Assembly (NCBI GenBank): GCA_020024175.1
Contig: JAHHUB010000027.1
Location: forward strand, 1 to 12,646
From: Oscillospiraceae bacterium
GTDB lineage: Bacteria > Bacillota > Clostridia > Oscillospirales > Ruminococcaceae
DNA: 12,646 nt
Direction of reading: 5' to 3'
A model generated the notes under the pieces. That model was not told the DNA's origin. It did no database searches and saw only the letters and a program-made list of their open reading frames with translations. The position numbers and the translations under genes are program-made. Below, piece after piece: positions 1 to 6,641 of the stretch (position 1 is its first letter; each line of letters begins with the position of its first letter).

Positions 1-484
1 TTTCAGGGGTATAAAATCCTGTTTGTATCATAGTGGGGATTTGATATGTTTGAGTTTCCTTGTTGTAATAATAAGTTATGTCATAGTCGCCAAAACTTTG
101 ATGTTCAATTTTTCTTCCTGCACCAAAAAGCTTGGCACAAGCCATATCTACATCGCTGGCAGTGAGTAAAATCATACCATTGTCGCCGTACTGAAAATGT
201 TCTTCGGGGTTATTTATAAGTACATGCCATACAGATGCTTGAAGCAGCATACTGTTGTCAGCGTTTTCAATGCTGTCAAAAGGTACAGGGTCAAACATTA
301 TAACAGGTTTTATAATGTTTTCAAATTTTTTGAGTTGTCCTGAGTTATCCATAATTTTGTTAGTAAGTTTAAAACTTTGAACAAATACGGTTAAAAGCCC
401 TACAACTGCCAATATAATAAATATACCTCCCACAGGAGCGGCATATTTGTTTTTTCTGTGTTTTACCTGTTTTTTATTTTCCAT
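1..484 (-). CDS. Hypothetical single-pass membrane protein, N-terminal part (runs off left edge)
   Basis: I translated this partial gene by hand: 161 codons are open from an ATG at 484-482 to the window edge, so the C-terminus is missing. An AGGAG Shine-Dalgarno lies at 497-493, 8 bases before the start, and a good promoter lies just upstream. The N-terminus is strongly basic (MENKKQVKHRKNK). It is followed by one hydrophobic segment at about residues 18-39 (core FIILAVVGLLTVFVQSF). The positive-inside rule therefore predicts a short cytoplasmic tail and a large extracytoplasmic domain. That domain (from about residue 40) is mixed polar/hydrophobic and contains the stretch YGDNGMILLTASDVD; I recognise no catalytic motif. 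There is no lipobox. The gene is divergent from cinA with a 172-base shared spacer. I do not recognise the family and propose no function. The coding call itself is well supported by the start signals and uninterrupted frame. Confidence 0.8.
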   Translation of the reverse strand, partial: MENKKQVKHRKNKYAAPVGGIFIILAVVGLLTVFVQSFKLTNKIMDNSGQLKKFENIIKPVIMFDPVPFDSIENADNSMLLQASVWHVLINNPEEHFQYGDNGMILLTASDVDMACAKLFGAGRKIEHQSFGDYDITYYYNKETQTYQIPTMIQTGFYTPE

Positions 485-515
485 AAATAAATCTCCTAAA
501 TTGTAGTCTTGTTAT

Positions 516-544
516 ATTATACACTTTTTAGTTCCATATGTAAA
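516..544 (-). promoter_or_regulatory. Promoter for the minus-strand membrane protein gene
   Basis: Read on the minus strand, TTTACA (544-539) and TATAAT (521-516) are separated by 17 bases, a 5/6 and 6/6 match to the sigma-A consensus. Transcription would start near 509, giving a leader of about 25 bases with the AGGAG ribosome-binding site in it. Confidence 0.65.
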
Positions 545-604
545 TACAATAATAATATATTAAATTAAATTTACAATTATTATATATCTAATATTTAAAA
601 ACAG

Positions 605-633
605 TGGAAATTTTAAGTAAAATGGTATATAAT
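605..633 (+). promoter_or_regulatory. Promoter for cinA
   Basis: TGGAAA (605-610, 4/6 to the -35 consensus), a 17-base spacer and TATAAT (628-633, perfect -10) lie 24 bases before the cinA start codon. The predicted start of transcription near 640 gives a very short leader that still contains the Shine-Dalgarno AAGGAGG (643-649). It faces away from the promoter at 516-544, so the two genes share a divergent control region. Confidence 0.55.
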
Positions 634-656
634 ACATTCATTAAGGAGGAATAAAA

Positions 657-1901
657 ATGATATGTGAAATAATCTGTGTGGGAACTGAACTTCTCACGGG
701 AAAAACCATAAATACAAATGCATCATATATAGCTAAAAAAATGATGATGCTTGGAATAAATATGTATCACCAAACTGTAGTGGGCGACAATACTGAACGA
801 CTTACAGAAGCAGTAAAAAGGGCAGTTGACCGCAGTGATTTGGTTATCACCTGCGGAGGACTTGGATCCACATATGATGATATGACCAAGGAAACTGTAT
901 GCAAAACTTTGGGCAAAGATTTTGTATTAAACAAAGATGTTGAAAAAGAACTCCATGAGTATTTTAAGCGTCAAAACAGAGTAATGCCCGAATCTAATAT
1001 AAAGCAGACTTATATGCCCTCAGATGCTACACCTATTCCTAACGAAAACGGCACAGCCTGTGGAATTATAATTCCTTTGGAAGATAACAAACAGCTTATT
1101 ATGGTTCCGGGACCTCCAAAAGAAATGAAACCCATGATTGATGGTACTGTCGTGCCTATGCTTATGAAGAAAAGCGGATTTGTTATTTTGGGCAGAAGTC
1201 TTAACACATTGGGACTTGGCGAGTCGGCATTGGCAGAAAAAATCAGGGATTTGTCCATTTCTTCACAAAATCCAACTGTTGCAACCTATGTAAAGGATAT
1301 GCAGGTGGATATTCGCATTACAGCAAAAGCCGAAAATGAAGAAAAAGCTACTGCTTTATTGGACGAATATGAAGAAAAAGTCAGAAAATTAGTTCCACAG
1401 GAGTATATTTTCGGTGTTGATTATGATAATATTGAAGAAAGATTAGTGGAAGTATTAAAAGAAAAGGGACTTAAAATTGCATCAGCAGAAAGCTGCACAG
1501 GTGGTTTTATTTCAAAGAGAATCACCGATATAAGCGGAGCATCCTCCGTGTTTGAGTGTGGTGTTTGCAGCTATGGCTGCAATATTAAAGAAAAACTTTT
1601 AGGTGTTGATACAATTTCTGAATATGGTGCTGTATCAAAAGAAACTGCCGCTGAAATGGCACAGGGGGTTTTGGCACTGTCAGGAGCGGATATAGCAGTT
1701 TCCACCACCGGAAATGCAGGTCCCGATGTTATGGAAGGCAAGGCTGTAGGTCTTGTTTATATCGGAGTTGCCACCAAAAACAAGACGGAAACATTTGAAT
1801 ACAGTTTAGCCCTTGGCAGAGGTAATCAGAGAAATAATGTGCGAACCAATGCTTCTACACTGGCACTTTATAATGCGTATAAGGCAGCTGTAAATTTATA
1901 A
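657..1901 (+). CDS. cinA: CinA family protein: nicotinamide-nucleotide amidase / ADP-ribose pyrophosphatase
   Basis: This 414-residue protein has the full-length two-domain CinA layout. The N-terminal MoaB/MogA-like (COG1058) domain has GTELLTG (9-15), GGLGSTYDD (67-75) and VPGPPKEM (150-157). The C-terminal PncC-type deamidase domain has AESCTGG (277-283, with the conserved Ser-Cys-Thr) and STTGNAGP (349-356). In characterised relatives the C-terminal domain deamidates nicotinamide mononucleotide to nicotinate mononucleotide in pyridine-nucleotide salvage, and the N-terminal domain hydrolyses ADP-ribose or damaged nucleotides. The protein is cytosolic. The start is fixed by AAGGAGG seven bases upstream. 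Two local departures from the textbook motifs are visible: the segment after 'SGASSVFE' reads CGVCSYGCN (301-309) with three cysteines, and the TG(I/V)AGP motif is TGNAGP. Neither breaks the frame. Its usual Bacillus neighbour recA is not here. Confidence 0.95.
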   Translation: MICEIICVGTELLTGKTINTNASYIAKKMMMLGINMYHQTVVGDNTERLTEAVKRAVDRSDLVITCGGLGSTYDDMTKETVCKTLGKDFVLNKDVEKELHEYFKRQNRVMPESNIKQTYMPSDATPIPNENGTACGIIIPLEDNKQLIMVPGPPKEMKPMIDGTVVPMLMKKSGFVILGRSLNTLGLGESALAEKIRDLSISSQNPTVATYVKDMQVDIRITAKAENEEKATALLDEYEEKVRKLVPQEYIFGVDYDNIEERLVEVLKEKGLKIASAESCTGGFISKRITDISGASSVFECGVCSYGCNIKEKLLGVDTISEYGAVSKETAAEMAQGVLALSGADIAVSTTGNAGPDVMEGKAVGLVYIGVATKNKTETFEYSLALGRGNQRNNVRTNASTLALYNAYKAAVNL

Positions 1902-2050
1902 TATTGTAAAAAATTTTATATATTCAAAAACAAATATCAGCTTGTAAAAATCCCCAAAATGAATGATATTTCTATAAGAAGAAAGCAGTACCTTATAACA
2001 TCTAACAGATGTGCAATTTCTAAAAATAAAACAGATAGGAGATATTAAAA
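1902..2050 (+). promoter_or_regulatory. cinA-pepD spacer with a weak candidate promoter
   Basis: I see no strong terminator after cinA in this 149-base gap, so some read-through into pepD is possible. A candidate promoter is TTGTAA (1942-1947), a 17-base spacer and GATATT (1965-1970), each 4/6 to consensus. A small perfect hairpin, ACATCT-AAC-AGATGT (1998-2012), sits in the resulting leader; it lacks a T-tract. The pepD Shine-Dalgarno AGGAG is at 2037-2041. Confidence 0.3.
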
Positions 2051-3502
2051 ATGAACTATGTATTAAAAGACAGAGAACCACAAGCTCCATTGCATTTCTT
2101 TGAAGAAATTTCTCAAATTCCGAGAGGTTCTGGCAATGAGGAAGCCATTGCATCTTACATTGAAAACTGGGCAAAGGAAAGAAATCTCTATGTTGACAGA
2201 GATGAATGCAACAATCTTTTCATAAAAAAACCTGCAACCCCCGGCTATGAAAATGCTGCACCTGTACTTTTACAGGGTCATACAGATATGGTTTGTGAAA
2301 AGAACTCCGATACAGTTCACGATTTTGAAAAAGACCCTATTAAACTGGTTGTTGACGGGGATTATTTAAAAGCTGACGGAACTACTTTGGGAGCTGACGA
2401 TGGTGTAGCAGTATCCTATATCATGGCTTTGCTTGATGCTAAGGATATTCCTCACCCTGCTTTGGAATGTCTTTTGACAACATCTGAAGAAGTGGGAATG
2501 ACAGGGGCATTTGGGTTTGATGCAAAAAAAGTTTCTGCAAAAAGACTTATTAACCTTGACTCTGACAACGAAAACGAAATTCTCTGCGGTTCAGCAGGCG
2601 GCTTGAGAGTTGCTCTTTCCAGAGAATACAGCAAAGTTCCGGCAGAAGGTATTGCTTTAAATCTTACTGTAAAAGGTCTTATGGGAGGACATTCCGGAGC
2701 AGAAATACACATGGAAAAAGGTAACTCCAACAAGATTATGGGCAGAATTTTATTTGAATGTGAAAAAATCTGCAAAGTAAATCTTGTTTCTGTAGAAGGC
2801 GGTTCCAAGGAAAATGCAATTCCAAGAGAAGCTTTTGCCACAATCTGTGTTCCCGCTGACAAAGTTGAAGAAGTAAAAACTGCTGCCAATAAACTTGCCA
2901 AGGATATTGCCGGAGAACTTGAAGATACGGACAAAGGATTTACCTTTGAAATTTCCGAAGCTATAAAGGCTGACAAAATGATGGATGACAAGTCAAGTTC
3001 CGATGTTATTGCTATTTTAAAACTATTGCCCCATGGTGTAAGAACTAAGAGTATGGCTCTTAAAGATTTGGTTGTAACATCTATGAATGTGGGAGTTGTA
3101 GTTACCACAGAAAATGCCGTAGAAATTCATACATCTTTGAGAAGTTCCGTTGAATCACTCATTCTCAATTTGGCTGATGAAGTTGAACTTATTGCAAAAG
3201 ACCATGGTGCTAAAGCTGAAAGAGGCTCTAAATATCCAGGCTGGAAATATGCATCTGTTTCTCCTCTCCGCGACCTTTGTGCTAAAATTTATAAGGAAAT
3301 GTACGGCGAAGAACCTAAGGTTATAGCTATTCATGCAGGTTTGGAATGTGGTCTGTTTAAAGAACAAATTCCTGATTTGGACATTATCTCCAACGGCCCT
3401 AATTGCAGGGATATTCACACACCTGACGAAACTTTGGATCTTAACTCATATGCAAGAGTTTGGAAATTCCTTTTGAAAGTTCTTGCAGAAATGAAACAGT
3501 AA
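2051..3502 (+). CDS. pepD: Aminoacyl-histidine dipeptidase (Xaa-His dipeptidase), M20 family
   Basis: This 483-residue cytosolic zinc dipeptidase has the usual length for PepD. It cleaves Xaa-His and other unspecific dipeptides, serving peptide turnover and amino-acid recycling. The M20 metal site is intact by motif: HTDM with His77 and Asp79, GADDG with Asp116, SEEVG with Glu146 and Glu147, LDSD with Asp170, and the C-terminal NCRDIHTPDE with His456. These align with the E. coli PepD ligands and catalytic pair at an offset of about three residues. The segment between about 185 and 400 includes GLMGGHSGAEI, typical of the lid/dimerisation domain in this family. There is no signal peptide. The start ATG is preceded by AGGAG at nine bases. 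A strong intrinsic terminator begins nine bases after the stop, so the transcript ends here. Confidence 0.95.
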   Translation: MNYVLKDREPQAPLHFFEEISQIPRGSGNEEAIASYIENWAKERNLYVDRDECNNLFIKKPATPGYENAAPVLLQGHTDMVCEKNSDTVHDFEKDPIKLVVDGDYLKADGTTLGADDGVAVSYIMALLDAKDIPHPALECLLTTSEEVGMTGAFGFDAKKVSAKRLINLDSDNENEILCGSAGGLRVALSREYSKVPAEGIALNLTVKGLMGGHSGAEIHMEKGNSNKIMGRILFECEKICKVNLVSVEGGSKENAIPREAFATICVPADKVEEVKTAANKLAKDIAGELEDTDKGFTFEISEAIKADKMMDDKSSSDVIAILKLLPHGVRTKSMALKDLVVTSMNVGVVVTTENAVEIHTSLRSSVESLILNLADEVELIAKDHGAKAERGSKYPGWKYASVSPLRDLCAKIYKEMYGEEPKVIAIHAGLECGLFKEQIPDLDIISNGPNCRDIHTPDETLDLNSYARVWKFLLKVLAEMKQ

Positions 3503-3510
3503 ATAAAAAA

Positions 3511-3546
3511 ACAAAAACCCCGATTTTTAAAAATCGGGGTTTTGTT
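3511..3546. terminator. Bidirectional intrinsic terminator between convergent genes
   Basis: A perfect inverted repeat, AAAACCCCGATTTTT (3514-3528) and AAAAATCGGGGTTTT (3529-3543), has its G+C-rich core next to T-runs on both sides. On the plus strand it follows pepD by a few bases and ends in TTTTGTT. On the minus strand it lies about 55 bases beyond the lipoprotein stop and ends in TTTTTGTTTTTTT, which is the stronger tail. It serves both convergent transcripts. Confidence 0.9.
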
Positions 3547-3599
3547 ATGCAATCAGATATTATTTTTAAATTGTATCTTAATTACAGAGATTTTTATGT

Positions 3600-5861
3600 T
3601 TATCTTCCAGCAGCGTGTTTCTCAAAGATTTCCTTGATTTGGGAACCTGTATTCCATCTGGTGTCAATGTCGTAAATAAGAGCAGTATCAATATCGTTGG
3701 CATAAATAAGAAGTTGAGTATTATTTACATAGACATCAAAGTGCAAATCATTGTTAAAATCTATTTCAACTTTTACAGAATTAACAAGTTTTTTTGCATC
3801 AGTTTGACGGCAGGCTTTAACATAAATATTTTTAGTATCTTGATAAGCCCTTGTATGTTCTATATTTTCATTTGTTTTCAGGTCATTTACATAATCATGG
3901 TATCTTCTGCGATCCTCGGAAATAACTTTAAAAGAAGTAATACGGCTAGGTTTCATCATATCAAGCCATTGAACTCTGCCTTTTTCGAGCTGTTCACATT
4001 CATGTATTCTGTATTTTAAGCGGGATATAATCTTATCATAAGCATTTTTATTTACAAAAAAGGCTTGCTGATTGCCTGTACCTGATCCCTTTAAAGCTTC
4101 CTGAATATATACACCTTTTTCATAAAAATCAATGGAATATTTATCATCATGTTTATTGTTGATTTCACAGAAATAGTTTTGGTAGATTGGTTCTCCCAAA
4201 TCTGCTTCATCTTCCACCGGAGTAAGATTTCCAAGCAGTAAATTCATGAAACGGGAATTTTCGTTGTCATTGTTAAAAATTCCGCTGCATCCCTGATGAA
4301 ACGACAGTTTTTTAGTATTATTATAAAGGTTGTGATTTGACTTGACAACAGAGCCATAATATCCATCTGGATAAGTTAAGGCATCATCGGAAAGGCCTTT
4401 CTGCCACCATGTAAGGGATACTGGATTGTAGTCGGATTCATTTCCCACATGGTCTTTATTTACAATACCTTTTGACAAATCACTGTAAATATTTTGAGAT
4501 TTTGAATTAACCACATCATAAAGTATGTAAGTGTTAATATCACTGGCATAAACAAGAACATTTTCACGGTTTACATATATATTGTAGTATAAACCGTTGA
4601 TGAATTTAACAGTTGCTTTTGAAGCGTTGGGAAGTCTTGTTTTACCCTCTGGTGAACGGGCATGGGTTACTTCACAGTTTATAAGATCAAAAACATTGTA
4701 GAATGTATTTTTATTTTTACTGTCATATTTATATGTATGGGATTTTCCTTCGGGGGATTGCACAGTTATGTCAGTAACATGATCTTTAACTGACATGGAA
4801 AGCCACTGAATTTTTCCGTTTTTAGGCTGTCTGTTCATGGATTTTCTCACATTGTCAAGAATGTCATCATAAACATCATAGGGCAGTTCTATTTTTTGTT
4901 CAAATTCTTTGTCCAATTTAGGGGAATACATCTTTATGTGTATTCCGCTTTCGTGGAATGTAATTCTGTACTGTTCCTGATCTGTGTTGATGATGTCATA
5001 GAAAACATTTGGCATGATATTTTTGCCTATGTGATTGCCTTCTTTTCCGTATGAAAGAAGCAAATCTGTGTGGATTACAGCGGCATTGTTTGACATTTCG
5101 GAAATAAAAACATTATTGTCCAAGTAGGAAATTCTGTTCTCGTTATCATGCAGATATGCGGCAGCACCTTTGTCAATGCCTACTTTTTTAATATCAAGTC
5201 CTTTTTGCCCCCATTTGTCATATGAACTGTTGGTTTGAGTTTGACTGCTGCTTTCCTGAGAAGAATTGTTTTCTGTGGGTTTGCTTTCCTGCTGTGGCTT
5301 GCTTTGAGTCTGACTGCTGTTTTCGGTTGGTTTTTGGTTTGGTGATGAAGAATCTGTTTTGATGCCAAGCAAAGAAGCTATATATTCAAAAGCCTCGGGT
5401 TTTGAATCATACCAAACATTATCACCGTTTTCATTGACGATTTTGGTGAGGTAGAAGTTTTTGTTAGGAATATTTGTGAAAGAATAACTTTCAGTTTTTC
5501 CGTCCAAATTAGTACTTAAATTAATAAGTATTCCGTCTCCGTTGCCGAAAATAACAGGGTCGCCTTCGTAGTCACTGACAGCTAAATCGTTGATGTAGCC
5601 TGTGAGTTTATCCATAATATCAGGTTTGGTTACAGTAAGTTCATGTGCACCCAAACCGTCATCATAAAAAAGTTTTATTGAGTTTTCTTCATTTGATGAA
5701 TTGTCAGGCTTTGTGTTTTCCGAACTTGTGCTTTGACTTTCAGAAGATTGATTTCCTGACGACTCATTGGAAGATGGCTTATCTTTAGGTGTGCAGGCTG
5801 TAAAAATTAAGCTCAGGCAGAGAATAAGCGAAATTTTAGACAATAATTTTTTTCTTTTCAT
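3600..5861 (-). CDS. Large lipoprotein of unknown function with two tandem homologous domains
   Basis: This 753-residue protein begins with a lipoprotein signal peptide: basic MKRKK, a hydrophobic core, and IFTAC with the predicted lipidated Cys23 (the -3 residue is Phe, slightly off the standard lipobox). Mature parts, in order: a Ser/Asn/Glu-rich linker (24-60); a small mixed domain (61-168); a second Gln/Ser-rich linker (169-214); then two long copies of one domain. Copy 1 is about 217-452 and copy 2 about 485-733. Matching landmarks are W-Q-KGL at the start, Y-x-I-x-F-x-x-x-G-[IV]-[HY]-I, G-[KR]-[IV]-QWL-x-M (349-356 and 628-635), and a closing Y-[IV]-N ... L-x-YA-x-DI-x-T-x-x-x-YD (427-449 and 710-731). 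Linker plus lipid anchor suggests a protein reaching through the cell wall from the membrane. The start has AAGGAGG (5875-5869) seven bases upstream. I do not recognise the family, and no catalytic motif is evident; binding or cell-envelope roles are only guesses. Confidence 0.9.
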   Translation of the reverse strand: MKRKKLLSKISLILCLSLIFTACTPKDKPSSNESSGNQSSESQSTSSENTKPDNSSNEENSIKLFYDDGLGAHELTVTKPDIMDKLTGYINDLAVSDYEGDPVIFGNGDGILINLSTNLDGKTESYSFTNIPNKNFYLTKIVNENGDNVWYDSKPEAFEYIASLLGIKTDSSSPNQKPTENSSQTQSKPQQESKPTENNSSQESSSQTQTNSSYDKWGQKGLDIKKVGIDKGAAAYLHDNENRISYLDNNVFISEMSNNAAVIHTDLLLSYGKEGNHIGKNIMPNVFYDIINTDQEQYRITFHESGIHIKMYSPKLDKEFEQKIELPYDVYDDILDNVRKSMNRQPKNGKIQWLSMSVKDHVTDITVQSPEGKSHTYKYDSKNKNTFYNVFDLINCEVTHARSPEGKTRLPNASKATVKFINGLYYNIYVNRENVLVYASDINTYILYDVVNSKSQNIYSDLSKGIVNKDHVGNESDYNPVSLTWWQKGLSDDALTYPDGYYGSVVKSNHNLYNNTKKLSFHQGCSGIFNNDNENSRFMNLLLGNLTPVEDEADLGEPIYQNYFCEINNKHDDKYSIDFYEKGVYIQEALKGSGTGNQQAFFVNKNAYDKIISRLKYRIHECEQLEKGRVQWLDMMKPSRITSFKVISEDRRRYHDYVNDLKTNENIEHTRAYQDTKNIYVKACRQTDAKKLVNSVKVEIDFNNDLHFDVYVNNTQLLIYANDIDTALIYDIDTRWNTGSQIKEIFEKHAAGR

Positions 5862-6190
5862 TTTATAACCTCCTTAAAATGATTAAATATATTCATCTAT
5901 ATAATACTGAAAAACTGATTTAAATACATAAAGTGATTTTTATGCTCAAAAAGGTGGCTTATATATATAGTAAGTTTTTTTTCCTGAATATTTGCATAAA
6001 TACGGAAATTTTTCTTTTAAAAAGATTATATATTTAAAATATGAATAAATCAAGGTAATAAAATTTTATATGATATTATAAATTGTTATATAGGCAAAGC
6101 AATGTATAGGTGAAATGTTCCGATAAAATCAAGTTTTTACTTATCTGTGTTGTGCAAAAAAGAGAAAAACCAATGTGTAAAGCAAATAAC

Positions 6191-6219
6191 TTGACAGACA
6201 GAAAAATTTTTTGTATAAT
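6191..6219 (+). promoter_or_regulatory. Perfect consensus sigma-A promoter of the ylxM-ffh operon
   Basis: TTGACA (6191-6196), exactly 17 bases, then TATAAT (6214-6219): a full 12/12 match to the housekeeping sigma consensus with ideal spacing. The predicted transcription start is near 6226, giving a leader of about 40 bases before ylxM. This is the obvious driver for the downstream six-gene cluster. Confidence 0.88.
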
Positions 6220-6232
6220 TGCAGTTGTTGAT

Positions 6233-6253
6233 TGTAAAGTAAATGCCTTTACA
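6233..6253 (+). promoter_or_regulatory. Dyad/hairpin in the ylxM leader
   Basis: A perfect seven-base inverted repeat, TGTAAAG (6233-6239) and CTTTACA (6247-6253) with a seven-base loop, lies just downstream of the predicted transcription start. It ends four bases before the Shine-Dalgarno GGAGGAG (6257-6263). It could be a repressor operator overlapping the initial transcribed region, or a small leader hairpin affecting ribosome access. The repeat is directly visible; its function is inferred. Confidence 0.4.
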
Positions 6254-6265
6254 TATGGAGGAGAT

Positions 6266-6628
6266 ATGATGAAAAATCTTGACATATCACTTCTGCTGGA
6301 TTTCTATGGTGATATGCTGACAGATAAACAGCGAGATGTAATCGAACTTTATTATGATGAAGATTTGTCATTGGCTGAAATTGCACAAAACTGCAATATA
6401 ACAAGACAGGGCGTGAGGGACAGTATTAAACGTGCCGAGCGTCAGCTCACTGAATACGAGGACAAACTTCAGCTTGTTCACAAATTCGGACGCATACAAA
6501 GCAATTTAGAGCAGATTATCCAATGTGCAAAGGACATTGATTTTTTAAACCGTGATTACAATGGTGTAAAAGAGATATATGAAAAAGCCGATAAAATTAT
6601 CGAGCTTGTAAACGAAATAGAGGAATAA
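6266..6628 (+). CDS. ylxM: YlxM/UPF0122 family helix-turn-helix protein, SRP-associated
   Basis: This 120-residue protein matches the usual length and gene position of YlxM directly upstream of ffh. The N-terminal half resembles sigma factor region 4: LTDKQRDVIELYYDEDLSLA (18-37) followed by the helix-turn-helix EIAQNCNITRQGVRDSIKRAE (38-58). The C-terminal half (about 60-120) is predicted helical and charged. In streptococci YlxM interacts with the signal recognition particle and modulates Ffh/FtsY activity; DNA binding has been suggested from the fold but is less certain. I chose the ATG at 6266 because GGAGGAG lies two to eight bases upstream; the adjacent in-frame ATG at 6269 has the better spacing and may be the true start. 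Extending the frame upstream would cross the promoter. The stop codon overlaps the ffh Shine-Dalgarno, suggesting translational coupling. Confidence 0.9.
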   Translation: MMKNLDISLLLDFYGDMLTDKQRDVIELYYDEDLSLAEIAQNCNITRQGVRDSIKRAERQLTEYEDKLQLVHKFGRIQSNLEQIIQCAKDIDFLNRDYNGVKEIYEKADKIIELVNEIEE

Positions 6629-6641
6629 GGAGGATAAGAAC

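Larger units (their letters stand above)
5862..6265. other. 404-base divergent spacer between the lipoprotein gene and ylxM
   Basis: This spacer is very AT-rich and I find no credible coding frame in it. On the minus strand it holds the lipoprotein ribosome-binding site (5875-5869); I could not pick a convincing promoter for that gene. On the plus strand its last 75 bases hold the consensus ylxM promoter, a dyad and a Shine-Dalgarno. The middle (about 5890-6190) contains only short AT-rich runs with no stable hairpin I can support. A weak alternative plus-strand promoter (TTGTTA 6083-6088, TATAGG 6105-6110) is possible but not compelling. Confidence 0.6.

Noticed and set aside
1998..2012. Hairpin ACATCT-AAC-AGATGT as a cinA terminator or a pepD attenuator
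   Set aside because: Only six mostly weak pairs and no T-tract. It may be chance in AT-rich sequence, so it is noted only within the spacer entry.
2452..3108. A 218-codon open frame on the minus strand inside pepD
   Set aside because: It lies wholly antisense to a gene with intact M20 motifs, has no ribosome-binding site I can support, and its translation is Ser/Leu/Ile-rich as expected from the complement of an AT-rich gene.
3460..3675. A 71-codon plus-strand frame crossing the pepD terminator
   Set aside because: It begins inside pepD in another frame and reads through the terminator hairpin; no ribosome-binding site or family resemblance.
3615..4019. A 134-codon plus-strand frame antisense to the lipoprotein gene
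   Set aside because: It overlaps the repeat-containing C-terminal domain of the lipoprotein, lacks start signals and has Phe/Ile/Asn-rich shadow composition.
5940..6190. Possible small RNA or riboswitch in the lipoprotein-ylxM spacer
   Set aside because: I found only short AT-only pairings and no stable stem, no recognised aptamer consensus and no terminator. The sequence lies upstream of the confident promoter.
6110..6265. A longer N-terminal extension of YlxM (52 extra codons)
   Set aside because: It would translate through the perfect promoter at 6191-6219, upstream of the predicted transcript start, and YlxM proteins are normally about 110-120 residues. The Shine-Dalgarno at 6257-6263 sets the start.
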